A stretch of 64,000 nt of DNA, taken from Amorphochlora amoebiformis. Taxonomy: Eukaryota; Cercozoa; Chlorarachniophyceae. The DNA is taken from assembly GCA_054601695.1 (NCBI GenBank), contig BAAHQB010000380.1, forward strand, positions 62,001-126,000. The letters run 5' to 3'. The notes below the pieces were generated by a model. That model saw nothing but the letters and a program-made list of their open reading frames with translations. It had not been told where the DNA came from and ran no database searches. This document shows positions 1 to 64,000 of this stretch, one piece after another. The position numbers and the translations under genes are program-made. Each line of letters starts with the position of its first letter. The first letter of the stretch is position 1.

Positions 1-47090
<47,090 letters not shown>

Positions 47091-47480
47091 GTCTCGGGTC
47101 GGTTTTCTCGGCTAGGCGCCTTCGTGTGCCTCTGCTTCCAAACGACCACACGGGGGCGTGTCGGCTTTGCTGGAACTAGCGAAGTAATTTCAATATTTCT
47201 TCGGCCTTTTTTTTTTTAGGAGATTTTTCACCGTGAGCGCACACTCAATCCAGACAAACCAGTCGATACTACCCGCAGTACCCGGCAGTATCGAATCACT
47301 ATTGTTCATAATCTTAGGTGAAATAGTATGATTCATATTCATTAAACCCTCTAATACGCTTAGCTAAACCTCTAACAATAAACACAGTTGTGTGCAATGT
47401 GATGTCAAAATATCTAATCGAAGTACCCGGACTGCAGTACCCTCTGCTCTGTCCGAAACCACCCACTACAGAAGCACGCC
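47091..47480. promoter_or_regulatory. Divergent intergenic region, probable bidirectional promoter
   Basis: These 390 bp separate the ATG of the giant adhesin gene (minus) from the ATG of the nitrate transporter (plus). The region holds no TA array, in contrast to nearly all other non-coding DNA here. It contains a T-tract at about 47208-47217, and short repeated CAGTACCCG/CAGTATCG pieces near 47270-47295. No TATA box or known element is assigned. Confidence 0.5.
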
Positions 47481-49893
<2,413 letters not shown>

Positions 49894-49985
<92 letters not shown>

Positions 49986-49998
49986 TAAACATTTATAT

Positions 49999-50045
<47 letters not shown>

Positions 50046-50090
50046 GTATGTATTATAATTTAAATATATATGAAATATAAAGGTAACGCG

Positions 50091-50159
<69 letters not shown>

Positions 50160-50340
50160 TATTAACATACATGTGTATTGTGTGTGTGTGTGTGGAGAGA
50201 GACTAAATGTATATGTACGACCGTACATACTTGACGTGTATCTAGGTCTGATATATATATAGCATACATTTATGTAGGTCTGATATATATATACCATACA
50301 TTTATGCAGGTCTGATATATAGCATACATTTATGTAGGAA
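49894..50340. other. Intergenic TA-rich DNA downstream of NRT2
   Basis: Two long (TA)n blocks, about 49897-49982 and 50095-50153, are separated by AT-rich sequence. From 50245 to 50337 a short GTCTGATATATAGCATACATTTATGTAG unit recurs three times. No gene or clear 3'-end signal was recognised. Confidence 0.6.
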
Positions 50341-50387
50341 TGTTAATAAAAGCTCCAGATGGTAACGATAACGTAAAAGGTACCCTA

Positions 50388-50442
<55 letters not shown>

Positions 50443-50516
50443 ATATATAGGTGGTAGCGATAACGTAAAAGGTACCCTATCACACGAAATAAAATATGTT
50501 TACACATGCATATAAC

Positions 50517-50557
<41 letters not shown>

Positions 50558-50633
50558 TGATATATAGATGGTAACGATAACGTATAAGGTACTCTATCAC
50601 ACGAAATAGAATATGGTTACACATGCATATAAC

Positions 50634-50664
<31 letters not shown>

Positions 50665-50745
50665 ATTGATATATAGATGGTAACGATAACGTAAAAGGTA
50701 CTCTATTACACGAAATAGAATATGGTTACACATGCATATAACATA

Positions 50746-50783
<38 letters not shown>

Positions 50784-50859
50784 TGATATATAGATGGTAG
50801 CGATAACGTAAAAGGTACTCTATCACACGAATTAGAATATGGTTACACATGCATATAAC

Positions 50860-50902
<43 letters not shown>

Positions 50903-50976
50903 ATATATAGATGGTAGCGATAACGTAAAAGGTACTCTATCACACGAAATAAAATATGTTTACACATGCATATAAC

Positions 50977-51015
<39 letters not shown>

Positions 51016-51199
51016 TGATATATAGATGGTAACGATAACGTATAAGGTACTCTATCACACGAAATAGAATATGGTTACACATGCATTTTACATAATATAT
51101 ATATATATATATATATATATTGATATATAGATGGTAGCGATAACGTAAAAGGTACTCTATCACACGAAATAAAATATGTTTACACATGCATATAACATA

Positions 51200-51239
<40 letters not shown>

Positions 51240-51240
51240 T
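50339..51240 (+). repeat. Tandem array of about 110-bp units, 8 copies, each with a possible micro-exon
   Basis: Eight copies start near 50359, 50451, 50568, 50676, 50791, 50909, 51023 and 51129. Each copy holds GATGGTAACGATAACGTAA, then AAGGTAC and a CTATCACACGAAATA box, a TTTACACATGCATATAACA box and a variable (TA)n block. Spacing differs only through the length of the TA block. Point differences (GTAACG versus GTAGCG, GTAAAAG versus GTATAAG) show the copies have diverged. Confidence 0.9.
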
Positions 51241-51308
51241 TGTATGTATATATATTATGCAAAAATATATCATATGTATTGGAAAATACATATAATATTC
51301 GTATAGTG

Positions 51309-51381
<73 letters not shown>

Positions 51382-51504
51382 TAGTTATATGTGATATTTA
51401 TGTAAGATGTGCAATTAGATATGTATATATGTGTATGTATATGTGTATATATATATATATGTATATGTGTATTTTATGTATGTATGTATATATATGTGTA
51501 TATG

Positions 51505-51539
<35 letters not shown>

Positions 51540-51657
51540 AATATATATGTATGTGTATATATATGTATATATGTATGTGTGTGTGTGTGTATATATATAT
51601 GCGTGTATATGTGTGTGTGTATTCATACATTATGTACATAATCTACACACTCTCCAG

Positions 51658-53206
<1,549 letters not shown>

Positions 53207-53279
53207 GAAATTGATTTGTCAAGAGTGTATGTAAATATATGGAAATGGTCAAATGGACTAGATCAGAGGTTTCTAGATC

Positions 53280-53322
<43 letters not shown>

Positions 53323-53529
53323 TATTATATATATATTATGTATATATATATATAGTTATTTAATACACAATAAAAATAGCCCCGGCCATGATTATTATAA
53401 TTAATGTTCGACTCGGCATATTCTAGTAAATCTAATCTATTATATCTAGGGAGATAGCATACACAGTATACATAAATATACTATACAAATAAAGTCCATT
53501 GTATATTACACTGTACATTCATTTATATA

Positions 53530-53608
<79 letters not shown>

Positions 53609-53728
53609 CATATATACTAAGATGATAATGATATATATATATGTGTGTGTATGTATATACTATGACTCATAGTATCATGCATAGTACCATGAAAAATACA
53701 TATGTGTACAGGTGTGTATATATCATAG

Positions 53729-53763
<35 letters not shown>

Positions 53764-53975
53764 TATATATATATATGTATATACATATATATATCATGAT
53801 ATTGCGCAAATGGTCTACCGTGATAATTACATACTTAGTGACTATAATAATTGTTGCCGCTAGTATATATTTTTATTTTTAATATCCCGTTCACATTCGA
53901 GGTAGCTCTTGTGGTACACCCCATAAGCGAAAACACCTCTGTATGTAACATATCCGATAGTGTAAATTATATATG

Positions 53976-54065
<90 letters not shown>

Positions 54066-54124
54066 CATACATATATATATTTATCATGATATATATGTTG
54101 TTATACATACATTATATATATATA

Positions 54125-54184
<60 letters not shown>

Positions 54185-54254
54185 TTATATATGTATATAT
54201 TTACATATATATGTACATATACATATATACACATATACATATACATATATATAC

Positions 54255-54312
<58 letters not shown>

Positions 54313-54319
54313 AACACCC
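53207..54319. other. Intergenic AT-rich DNA
   Basis: This stretch is mostly (TA)n blocks with AT-rich spacers. A short non-repetitive island at about 53850-53965 is open on the plus strand (IPFTFEVALVVHPISENTSV) and could be an exon flanked by CTAG and GTAAC, but nothing supports it further. Confidence 0.45.
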
Positions 54320-54547
54320 GACAGAAATACAAAACCACTCTCTCTAAAGGCCAAGCTTTCAGGCTGCTTGGACAATATCCCCCTGCCCCTGGAGTCTGGG
54401 CCTGGATCCGGCACGTGTATGGATCTCCTTACCCTTTAATACATTTGAAATCGAAATCCGGGACTCATCCAAATCCCGGTATCTTATCTCCAAGAAATCC
54501 CCCAGAGATCACTACCCCCATGGCTCTTGTAGCCTTCTGATGCCAAG
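54320..54547 (+). other. GC-richer, repeat-free island directly upstream of the exonuclease start
   Basis: About 225 bp of unique sequence lies between a TA/GT repeat and the exonuclease ATG at 54548. It is open on the plus strand ([20 protein letters not shown]...) and stops at 54540, 8 bp before the ATG. It may be the 5' untranslated/promoter region of the exonuclease, or the last exon of an unrecognised upstream gene. The composition and lack of a known motif do not decide between these. Confidence 0.35.
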
Positions 54548-55989
54548 ATGCCCAGCTCCGTCGGCATGGGTCGAGCTGTGATCCTCTTGGGTATGCTCTG
54601 CATCTCCACGCTCTCAAAATCCTACCCATTGAGATCCAGGGCGAGGCAGTGGGTTCCCCTTGCTACGAGGAGCCCAAGGCCCCTGGCGCTATCTCGTGGG
54701 GCTCCCCTTTGGTTAAGAGCTGGCAGACGTGTTTCGGAGGCACCACTAGTGATGAAAGAGGCGATGGATCCTGGAGTGATTATGAACTATCCTGACATGG
54801 TCCAATCATATGCGTATTCCGACACCCACGTCCTTCGAAAGATACCGAGGGACAAGAAGAAAGCGCTTCCGCTTTTCGACCTTGACGTGCCAGTAATTGT
54901 CATCAGCAATGAAGCGGAGGACGCTGCTGCTCGTCGCAACGGGCTTATCAAGGATTTTCTCAGTTCTCCTTTTCTCGGAATGGACACAGAATCGTCCCAG
55001 AAGCTGAAGGTGCGCAAACCTTCGGTCGTCCAGCTTGCGTCGGAGAATCTTGTCGTCCTGTGGAACCTTAAGCGCTTCAAGAAGGCCCCCAAGTCTCTCG
55101 CCTCCATCTTAGAGAGCGACACCTACAAGATCTGCCACAACGAAGCCTGCGACACGACGATCCTCTACACCGATTGGGGCATTGACACGCGTCGCGTTCT
55201 CGACACTCAAAAGCTTGCGGAGGCCATCGCCAGCGACAACCTCTCTCTCTCGGATCTGTGCGCCGCATTCCTCCAACGCTCGCTTTCCAAGAAGCTCCAG
55301 CAATCCAATTGGGACCGGGACACTCTTAGCCCGTCGCAGGTCACATACGCGGCCAAGGACGCGGTGGTCACTCTACAGATCTTCATGCACATGTACGTCT
55401 TCGCCCGGGCCAACGGCATAATGATACCCGAGCCCACATCAAGAACTTCGAACCGCAAGCACCGTGAATTTCTCATGAAGCACCTCAAGGCACATCTACA
55501 GCAGCTCGGAGAGTACGTTGAGCGGGTTACGGATATGAGAAACACACACCCGATCGAGAGCACGATCAGTAGGTGGAAGGGGGTGCTCGATATACTCGAA
55601 TTCAGGACAGAGTGGCCTGATACAGAAATACCTCGAATCGACGATCCGGAGGTCTTGGAGAGTGCGCGGACGGTGGTGCGTGAGAGGATCCAGCACCTGG
55701 ATACGCCGGCTGCACGCACGGTACTCCATCCATCCGTCTATCGTGTTTTTTTTCTGAATCTCTTCCCCAAATCCTCAAACGCACACCAGCTTTAATCAGT
55801 ATTCTCCATTTCAAAACGCACCTGTTCTGTATGTTTACGAATGCGTATGTGAAATTTTCTATCACAGAAAATCGTGAAGCATCAGTCTCAAGTGATCGCT
55901 AAGCAAGTAGTCGTTGATCTCGTGGCGCAGATTCAAGGTGGATTAGCATTGTATAATATTATATATGTGGATAAATATGAATATCTATG

Positions 55990-56052
<63 letters not shown>

Positions 56053-56227
56053 GTGTGTGTATATATATATATATATATCTGGGTGTGTGTAATATTATAC
56101 ATTATATAAAATGTACTCTATCTCCAACCTCAGATGATATGGAGTTCCCGAAGGGCTACCCAGGCTCCGCACGCTACAAAGCCTCGTACGAACGCGCAAG
56201 AGAATGGTAGCTATATTTATCACGTTA

Positions 56228-56306
<79 letters not shown>

Positions 56307-56320
56307 ATATATATATTATA

Positions 56321-56381
<61 letters not shown>

Positions 56382-56429
56382 GATGTGCATATATGTATTT
56401 ACATGTAAACTTAAATAAATTTGAGTACG

Positions 56430-56462
<33 letters not shown>

Positions 56463-56708
56463 ATATATATATATATGTGTGTGTGTGTTTGTTGTGTTTA
56501 TATACATATAATATGAATTTATATTTTTGCAACGTTTATATACACATATATGTATGGTATTTATATATAGTTGAATTTTTAGGCTTGAGCTTGGTGAGTG
56601 GATAGAAGGGGTGAAGAACCAAAATCTGGTATCTTTTGCATTCTACGCATCGCTTGTGCTCTGCAACGAGTTTATTTTTGAGAATGCATGTGTTTTGATT
56701 TATATATG

Positions 56709-56791
<83 letters not shown>

Positions 56792-57650
56792 ATGTATATG
56801 TGTATGTATATATATTTGTGTGTATATATACAAGTATACATATAATCGTACATATACAGTATAATATATACATGTTTTTATATACCACATAATATTCTTG
56901 GTATTCTTGAAAAGATTAGCATTTTCTTGTTCGTTATGCAAATATGATATATATACTATATACATATACACATATACATGTATATAATACTGAAATATGG
57001 AATATATTTACAAAGTAATGTACATAGAATTTGACACGAGATACTATACATATACACATATACATGTATATAATACTGAAATATGGAATATAATTACAAA
57101 GTAATGTACATAGAATTTGACACGAGACACTATACATATACACATATACATGTATATAATGCTGAAATATGGAATATATTTACAAAGTAATGTACATAAA
57201 ATTTGACGCGAGACACGCAATCCTAAGGTACGAAAAGAGGCTGTCGCCTTCATCGACAAAAAGGTTAATGAATATGAATGAATTGTATGTATGTATATAT
57301 ATATGTATATATATATATAATTTTATGCAGAAATAATGCACATGTATATATTTTTTTAATATGTCTAAGTTTGTGTATTCCATATATTGTATATAATATA
57401 TATATATATATATAACATTATACCTGTATATTATATGTATAAATATGTTTATAGATATCCAAGCTACGGTCGCAAACAGAAGTAGAGGTAGCGGAATATC
57501 ATCAAAGGCAACGTATATCACAGGCACGTGCTTTCCTTCGAGAGGTATATCAATTAGATATATTAACATATCTATATGTATATATATGTATATCAATTAG
57601 ATATATTAACATATTTATATGTATATATATGTACATATGTAAATATATAT

Positions 57651-57741
<91 letters not shown>

Positions 57742-57795
57742 TGTATGTATATACGTGTATATATGTCTATTTGTTACTTACATATAATATATATA

Positions 57796-57834
<39 letters not shown>

Positions 57835-57923
57835 TATATATATATACATAATATATATATATATATGGTTGCAGCCTATTGTATAGTAGAAGTGTGGTTT
57901 CTTGTTTGTGGCATGCAGGCTAG

Positions 57924-57971
<48 letters not shown>

Positions 57972-58097
57972 ATATATACGCATATATACACATATATACA
58001 TAATATATGTATATATATATATATATATATTGTATAGTAGAAATGTGGTTTCTTGTTTGTGGTATATAGGCTAGGCACGACACTTGTGTCGTCATAT

Positions 58098-58136
<39 letters not shown>

Positions 58137-58286
58137 TAGAAAAAGATATTAATGAACATGTATATATAGGTCTCTATAATATAAATCATATATATATATA
58201 TATATATATGTATATATTTTATAGATGTTAATATGTATGTATATATAAATATATATGATGTTGAGAAAAGCGAACATGCAGGCTAG

Positions 58287-58326
<40 letters not shown>

Positions 58327-58468
58327 TATAATACATACGCATATATACACATATACACATAACATACATATATATATACATACATATATATATTGTATAG
58401 TAGAAATGTAGTTTCTTGTTTGTGGTATATAGGCTAGGCACGACACTTGTGTCGTCATATAACATATA

Positions 58469-58505
<37 letters not shown>

Positions 58506-59463
58506 TATAGAAAAGGATATTAATGAACATGTACACATAGGTCTCTACAATATAAATCATATATATATACATGTATATATTTTATAGATGTTAATATGTA
58601 TGTACACATAAATACATATGATGTTGAGAAAAGCGAATATATATATGACCTATATCAGACGAAGACGCAGTTTGAGCAAAGTATGGCGCTCCGGAGGTAA
58701 AACTAAATCAAATAAGAAGTATAGTTATAAAAAACCGTCAAAAATCCATGTGTATGTAGGGTACATGTATTTAAAAATTTAAATAAATAATACATATAGT
58801 ACGTGCATATATGTATGTATGTATGTATATACCTCATCTAATATATATTTATATAAATACATAAATGTAAATATATGTGTATACATATATGTACATATAT
58901 ATATATATATATATACTGTACATATGTGCTATAAATGCGTATAATACACACATAAACATACAAATATATGTTTTCGCAGGAAAAAAAAGTCTACAAGTTA
59001 CGTTGAGTGGGTTGCCCGCCAGATTAAGAAGACCGAGGGACCTCACAAGTGAGACCAAGAGCAAATGGAAGAGAGCGAGAGCGAGAACGAGAGTGAGAGA
59101 GCGAGAGCAAGAGCGAGAGAGCGAGAGCGAGAGTGAGAAAGCGAGAGAGAGAGAGCGAGAGCGAGAGTGAGAGAGAGAGAGCGAGAGCGAGAGTGAGAGA
59201 GAGAGCGAGAGCGAGAGTGAGAGAGCGAGAGCGAGAGTGAGAGAGCGAGAGCGAGAGCAAGAGCAAGAGGGCAAGTGAGTGAGAGTAAGATTAGGAAGAC
59301 CAAGAGAGAGAGAAGGATCGCCGGGCCGAAAAGCGGTAACGAGAAAGAGAGAGAGAGAGAGAAAATAGGAGAGAGAGAGAAAGCAGGAGAGAGAGAGAGA
59401 GAGAAAGCAGGAGAGAGAGAGAGAGAGAAAACAGGAGAGAGAGAGAGAGAGAGAGAGAGAAAG

Positions 59464-59504
<41 letters not shown>

Positions 59505-59671
59505 AAGAGAGAGAGAAAAAAAAAAACAGGAGAGAGAGAGAGAGAGAGAGAACAGGGAGAGAGAGAAAAAAAAAACAGGAGAGAGAGGGGAAAAATACAG
59601 GAGAGAGAGAGAGAGAGAGAGAGAACGCGGGAGAAAGAGAGAGAGAGAACGCGGGAGAAAGAGAGAGAGAG

Positions 59672-59702
<31 letters not shown>

Positions 59703-60012
59703 CAGAAGAGTGAGAAGGATTTTTTATTTTTTATCATCGCATTTTGTCGATGTTGTTTGAATTGGGGTATATTTCTTCGGTTATTGCCAGTATTATCCAT
59801 TATTGTTATCAGAATTGTATTATTATTATTATTCTTATTATTATTATTATTGATAATGCGTCTTATTTTATTACATCATGTAAAAATAATATTTGGATTA
59901 TATTATGTAAAAATAATATTTGAATTTAGGGAGGACTCGGAGTTTTGCAATGTAGTTCTCAAGCTAGCAGCAGAGGTGTGTCCTGTCGTTGAACAAATAC
60001 ATATATTACATC

Positions 60013-60055
<43 letters not shown>

Positions 60056-60146
60056 GTGTGTCCCGTCGTTGAATAAATACATATGTTACATCTAAATATG
60101 CATGTATACATTTAATGGATGATATATATATATATACATATATTAT

Positions 60147-60234
<88 letters not shown>

Positions 60235-60235
60235 C

Positions 60236-60268
<33 letters not shown>

Positions 60269-60455
60269 TTAAAAAATCATTAAAAACATGGTATATTACA
60301 CAGAGATATGCATGTATACATATTTATATGTATATGTATATACACACATATATATATATATATATATCATATTGTGTACATACATCTATATATACATATA
60401 AATATCGTACATAATGTATGTATAGATATACATATTATTTATGTATTCTTACGTA

Positions 60456-60496
<41 letters not shown>

Positions 60497-60914
60497 TATA
60501 TGCACATAGATATATATATATATACACATATATAATATCGTTTTCATACAGAGTACATTGAAACAGTTATATGTTTTAGTTTGATGAGGAGATTCAAGAA
60601 GCACAACAGCGCTGTAGCGAACAGCAGCATCATACCCAATACCTGTACGTCAAACTCAACTATTTAACCAAACCCAATACCGTAACCAAACCTAATACTG
60701 TAACCAAACCCAATACCGTAACCAAACCCAATACTGCAACCAAACCCAATACTGTAACCAAACCCAATACTGTAACCAAACCCAATACTGTAACCAAACC
60801 CAATACTGTATGCCTGCCAAACGCAAACCCTTTATGTAAAAGGCAGCTATTTAACCGAACGCAAAACCTTCGTGTCACTGTTATGTATACATGTATATGC
60901 ATATATTTAATATG

Positions 60915-60954
<40 letters not shown>

Positions 60955-61161
60955 TATATTTATATGTGTATGTATAGATAGATATAATATATATAACATA
61001 TATATATATATATATGAATATATATATATATATGATTACATATATACCTATATATATATATATATATATATACATATATGTTTATGCAGGTATAAATGCA
61101 AATTTATACTACAACCTGTACATGTACTACAATCGGCGTACGATTTTCCATACTTTATGTA

Positions 61162-61224
<63 letters not shown>

Positions 61225-61370
61225 ATATATATATGTATGTATATATGTAATATACATATATGCAAATGGAAAAGTTAAGAAGTATTGGTCACACTACGAT
61301 GCATACGACTATCACACCATGTCACAAAAAGCTACTGAAGTACTCATTTTGCCTATATTCATCTAAATAG
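54548..61370 (+). CDS. DEDDy 3'-5' exonuclease (RNase D/WRN-like) with long helical tail, putative organelle-targeted
   Basis: The first exon, 54548-55720 (391 codons), carries the whole nuclease domain. ExoI is FLGMDTES (D146, E148), ExoII is [11 protein letters not shown] (D202) and ExoIII is [10 protein letters not shown] (Y267, D271), so all DEDDy metal-binding residues are intact. Ten further phase-consistent exons follow: 55868-55937, 56134-56206, 56583-56691, 57228-57263, 57455-57544, 58659-58696, 58980-59048, 59930-59975, 60580-60644 and 61090-61158. A less certain last exon from about 61280 reaches TAG at 61370, giving about 642 residues. The tail is rich in Lys/Glu/Gln helices ([33 protein letters not shown]). 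The N-terminus [20 protein letters not shown], followed by an Arg/Ser/Pro-rich stretch to about residue 65, looks like a signal peptide plus transit peptide or a presequence. A TGA at 59050 would end the protein early if the GTGAGA donor at 59049 is not used. Confidence 0.8.
56953..57217 (+). repeat. Three tandem copies of an 87-bp unit inside an exonuclease intron
   Basis: The unit contains CATATACATGTATATAATAC, TGAAATATGGAATATA, TTTACAAAGTAATGTACATA and GAATTTGACACGAGA. Copies begin near 56953, 57040 and 57127. The third ends 10 bp before the acceptor of the 36-nt exon at 57228. Confidence 0.9.
57870..58640 (+). repeat. Segmental tandem duplication, 363-bp period, within an exonuclease intron
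   Basis: The block TTGTATAGTAGAAATGTGGT, with TTCTTGTTTGTGGTATATAG and GCACGACACTTGTGTCGTCA, occurs at about 58030 and again at about 58392. A block ending TGATGTTGAGAAAAGCGAA occurs at about 58217-58278 and 58580-58638. A partial third copy is at about 57872-57930. The last copy ends just before the 38-nt exon at 58659. GACACTTGTGTC is a perfect palindrome. Confidence 0.88.
59060..59720 (+). repeat. Long GA-rich purine tract
   Basis: About 660 bp of imperfect GAGA/GAGC/GAAA repeats lie directly after the GTGAGA donor at 59049, ending with a T-rich segment at about 59721. It is read here as intronic. Long Arg/Glu-only frames across it are repeat artefacts. Confidence 0.92.
60667..60810 (+). 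repeat. 18-bp minisatellite, 8 copies
   Basis: Eight head-to-tail units of ACCAAACCCAATACTGTA, with C/T and A/G variants, start 22 bp after the donor of the exon 60580-60644. In the exon's reading frame the array is open and would encode repeated T-K-P-N-T-V, so intron retention would add a hexapeptide repeat. Confidence 0.95.
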
Positions 61371-62260
61371 GAAAGAGAGTCCCACGTCAAAGAATCCACT
61401 GCCCGGTCAGGCCGAGTCCAGAGGGGGAAATTAAAAATGAAAAGAATCCTGATATTAATCATTAGTTCAATTTAGGTAGATTGCTAAGAATTTCTTCCCT
61501 TGTAGGCTTTTTTGTTCCTCCAGAGAAAAATCCGCTCGTTCTGGCTTTTTTCTTGCTTCCTTTCTTTAATTCCTCTCACATATACATATTTTCACGACAA
61601 TGATTCCATTCCAATATTACACTTACCCTACTCCCTCTTTCCCTCTTCCGATCTCTCTCCATTATAGCCGGGAGTGAGAGATATTTAGTTCAAGAGAGAT
61701 CCACATCCTTTATTTTTCCCCGCGACTCGGACCAAGTCCAAAGATCTCTCCGGGCCCCAGCTTCCCACAGAGGTTAGATTCAGATTTAGTACATATACAC
61801 GTCAGAGCATTTTCAATTGCAAATTGGAAGTAATTATAATTTTACAGCCAACTTCATCTGGTAGATTAAAACGTAAATATTCAGTGTACTAGTAACATAC
61901 TGTACTTTGAGACACAAACGTAAATGCAGAAAATGAAATTAAGTTATTGAAAAAGAAAATGTAAATCCAGATAATGAAATTAAGTTATTGAAAACACGGC
62001 CTAGTTACAGTTAATGACTCGGGCAACCATGATATGATATGTTCGCCTTCACTCACCGTTTCAATATCGAACCGAAAAGAAACCCGCGTATAGTATATAC
62101 TACGCCTAGTATGTAAACATCGACTTCTTAAGCTAGATTACAGACTCCATTATGAGTTGTTTGCGCCAAGTCCCTTTGCTGCTTCGATGTCGTCCGTTTC
62201 CTTTCGTTTTACATAAATTAGCATGAGGTAATACTGTGTTTGAAGAAAAAAAGAAAGTTT
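61371..62260. other. Unique, repeat-poor intergenic stretch; no gene recognised
   Basis: About 890 bp of non-repetitive sequence contain a CT-rich stretch (about 61530-61665) and a near-duplicate AATGAAATTAAGTTATTGAAAA at about 61933-61954 and 61974-61995. No convincing open frame, RNA gene or mobile-element end was seen. Confidence 0.6.
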
Positions 62261-62283
62261 TTGTCTATTTATACGAATGTATA

Positions 62284-62324
<41 letters not shown>

Positions 62325-62383
62325 TAGGTTACATGCATACGATGTGTTATATATACACGCATATGTATACACATATATGTATG

Positions 62384-62422
<39 letters not shown>

Positions 62423-62569
62423 TATATATGTAGTATATATATATATATATATGTATATATTTATACACACACACACACACATATATATATATAATAATAA
62501 AATGTATATGTAAATACGTTTTTATACACATATGTATACATTATATAACATCATATAAGTTGTTATTAC

Positions 62570-62647
62570 GTCTATTTTGATCGGCTTTGGATTGGGTACA
62601 ATGACATCCATAACACGCGCATGGCTATTTGATACGGCTTTTGAATC
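62570..62647 (-). CDS. Isolated candidate exon of an unknown minus-strand gene
   Basis: A 78-nt open island has a TACAG acceptor at its right and a GTAATA donor at its left. It encodes [20 protein letters not shown] then KPIKID. A partial copy lies 122 bp upstream in the same orientation at about 62725-62776 ([16 protein letters not shown]). No neighbouring exon was found, and the protein is not recognised. It may be the end of a gene entering from the right, or a remnant. Confidence 0.3.
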
Positions 62648-62779
62648 CTGTATACACACACAAATATAAGTATATATGTATACACACACATATTTAAATA
62701 TATATATATGTATACGTATATACATCAATGACATCCATAACCCGGGCATGGCTATTTAATACAACTTTTGAATCCTGTA

Positions 62780-64000
<1,221 letters not shown>

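Noticed and set aside
50339-51240. CRISPR-like array (regular repeats with variable spacers)
   Set aside because: Spacers are only (TA)n of varying length, the repeats are diverged, no cas genes are present, and the context is eukaryotic.
55207-55719. Minus-strand frames within the exonuclease exon
   Set aside because: They are antisense shadows of a GC-rich coding exon. The plus frame carries all DEDDy motifs.
60660-60902. Minus-strand frame encoding repeated LVTVLG
   Set aside because: It is the reverse of the 18-bp minisatellite. The flanking exon with proper splice sites is on the plus strand.
61371-62260. RNA gene or transposon in the unique stretch
   Set aside because: I looked for tRNA-like arms, terminal repeats and transposase-like frames and saw none.

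Overview
This is a nuclear window from a microbial eukaryote. It has GT-AG introns, codons spread over dozens of short exons, a eukaryotic secretory signal peptide and no bacterial gene organisation. Introns and intergenic DNA are saturated with (TA)n microsatellites tens to over 100 bp long, and coding exons stand out as short GC-richer islands of about 35-130 bp. TTAGGG-like hexamers are scattered inside introns. A nitrate transporter, and a nuclease whose N-terminus looks like a signal peptide followed by an Arg/Ser-rich leader, would fit an alga with a complex plastid. I cannot name the organism from sequence alone.

Layout. (1) Positions 1-47090, minus strand: one very large, intron-dominated gene whose 3' end lies beyond the left edge. 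From N to C it reads as a signal peptide (about 47.05 kb), adhesin-like exons (41-46.8 kb), a fibro-slime/PA14-like domain (36.0-39.8 kb), a complete L-type (legume-type) lectin domain (30.8-35.6 kb), about ten or more filamin/Ig-like beta-sandwich units (10.2-30.6 kb), and a cysteine-rich module of about seventeen C-x-D-G-[ST]-C motifs (0.2-9.7 kb). I read it as a giant secreted or surface multi-adhesin. (2) 47091-47480: a TA-free divergent intergenic region, probably a bidirectional promoter. (3) 47481-49893, plus: a complete four-exon NRT2-type nitrate/nitrite transporter. (4) 50-53.2 kb, plus: two arrays of roughly 95-120 bp repeats that carry exon/splice-donor pieces, and a weak small-gene model. 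(5) 54548 to about 61370, plus: a DEDDy 3'-5' exonuclease (RNase D/WRN-like) with a long alpha-helical C-terminal tail over about 12 exons. (6) 61.4-64 kb: a unique stretch without recognised genes, a possible minus-strand exon with a partial copy, then nearly pure TA repeats.

The most unusual features are the domain combination of the giant gene, the way its introns are built almost wholly of TA arrays, and the repeated local tandem duplication of segments containing an exon end plus its splice site, seen at more than eight separate places. A dispersed element of about 80 bp, flanked by telomere-like repeats, occurs four times. The three better-supported genes (adhesin, transporter, exonuclease) show no functional link beyond adjacency.
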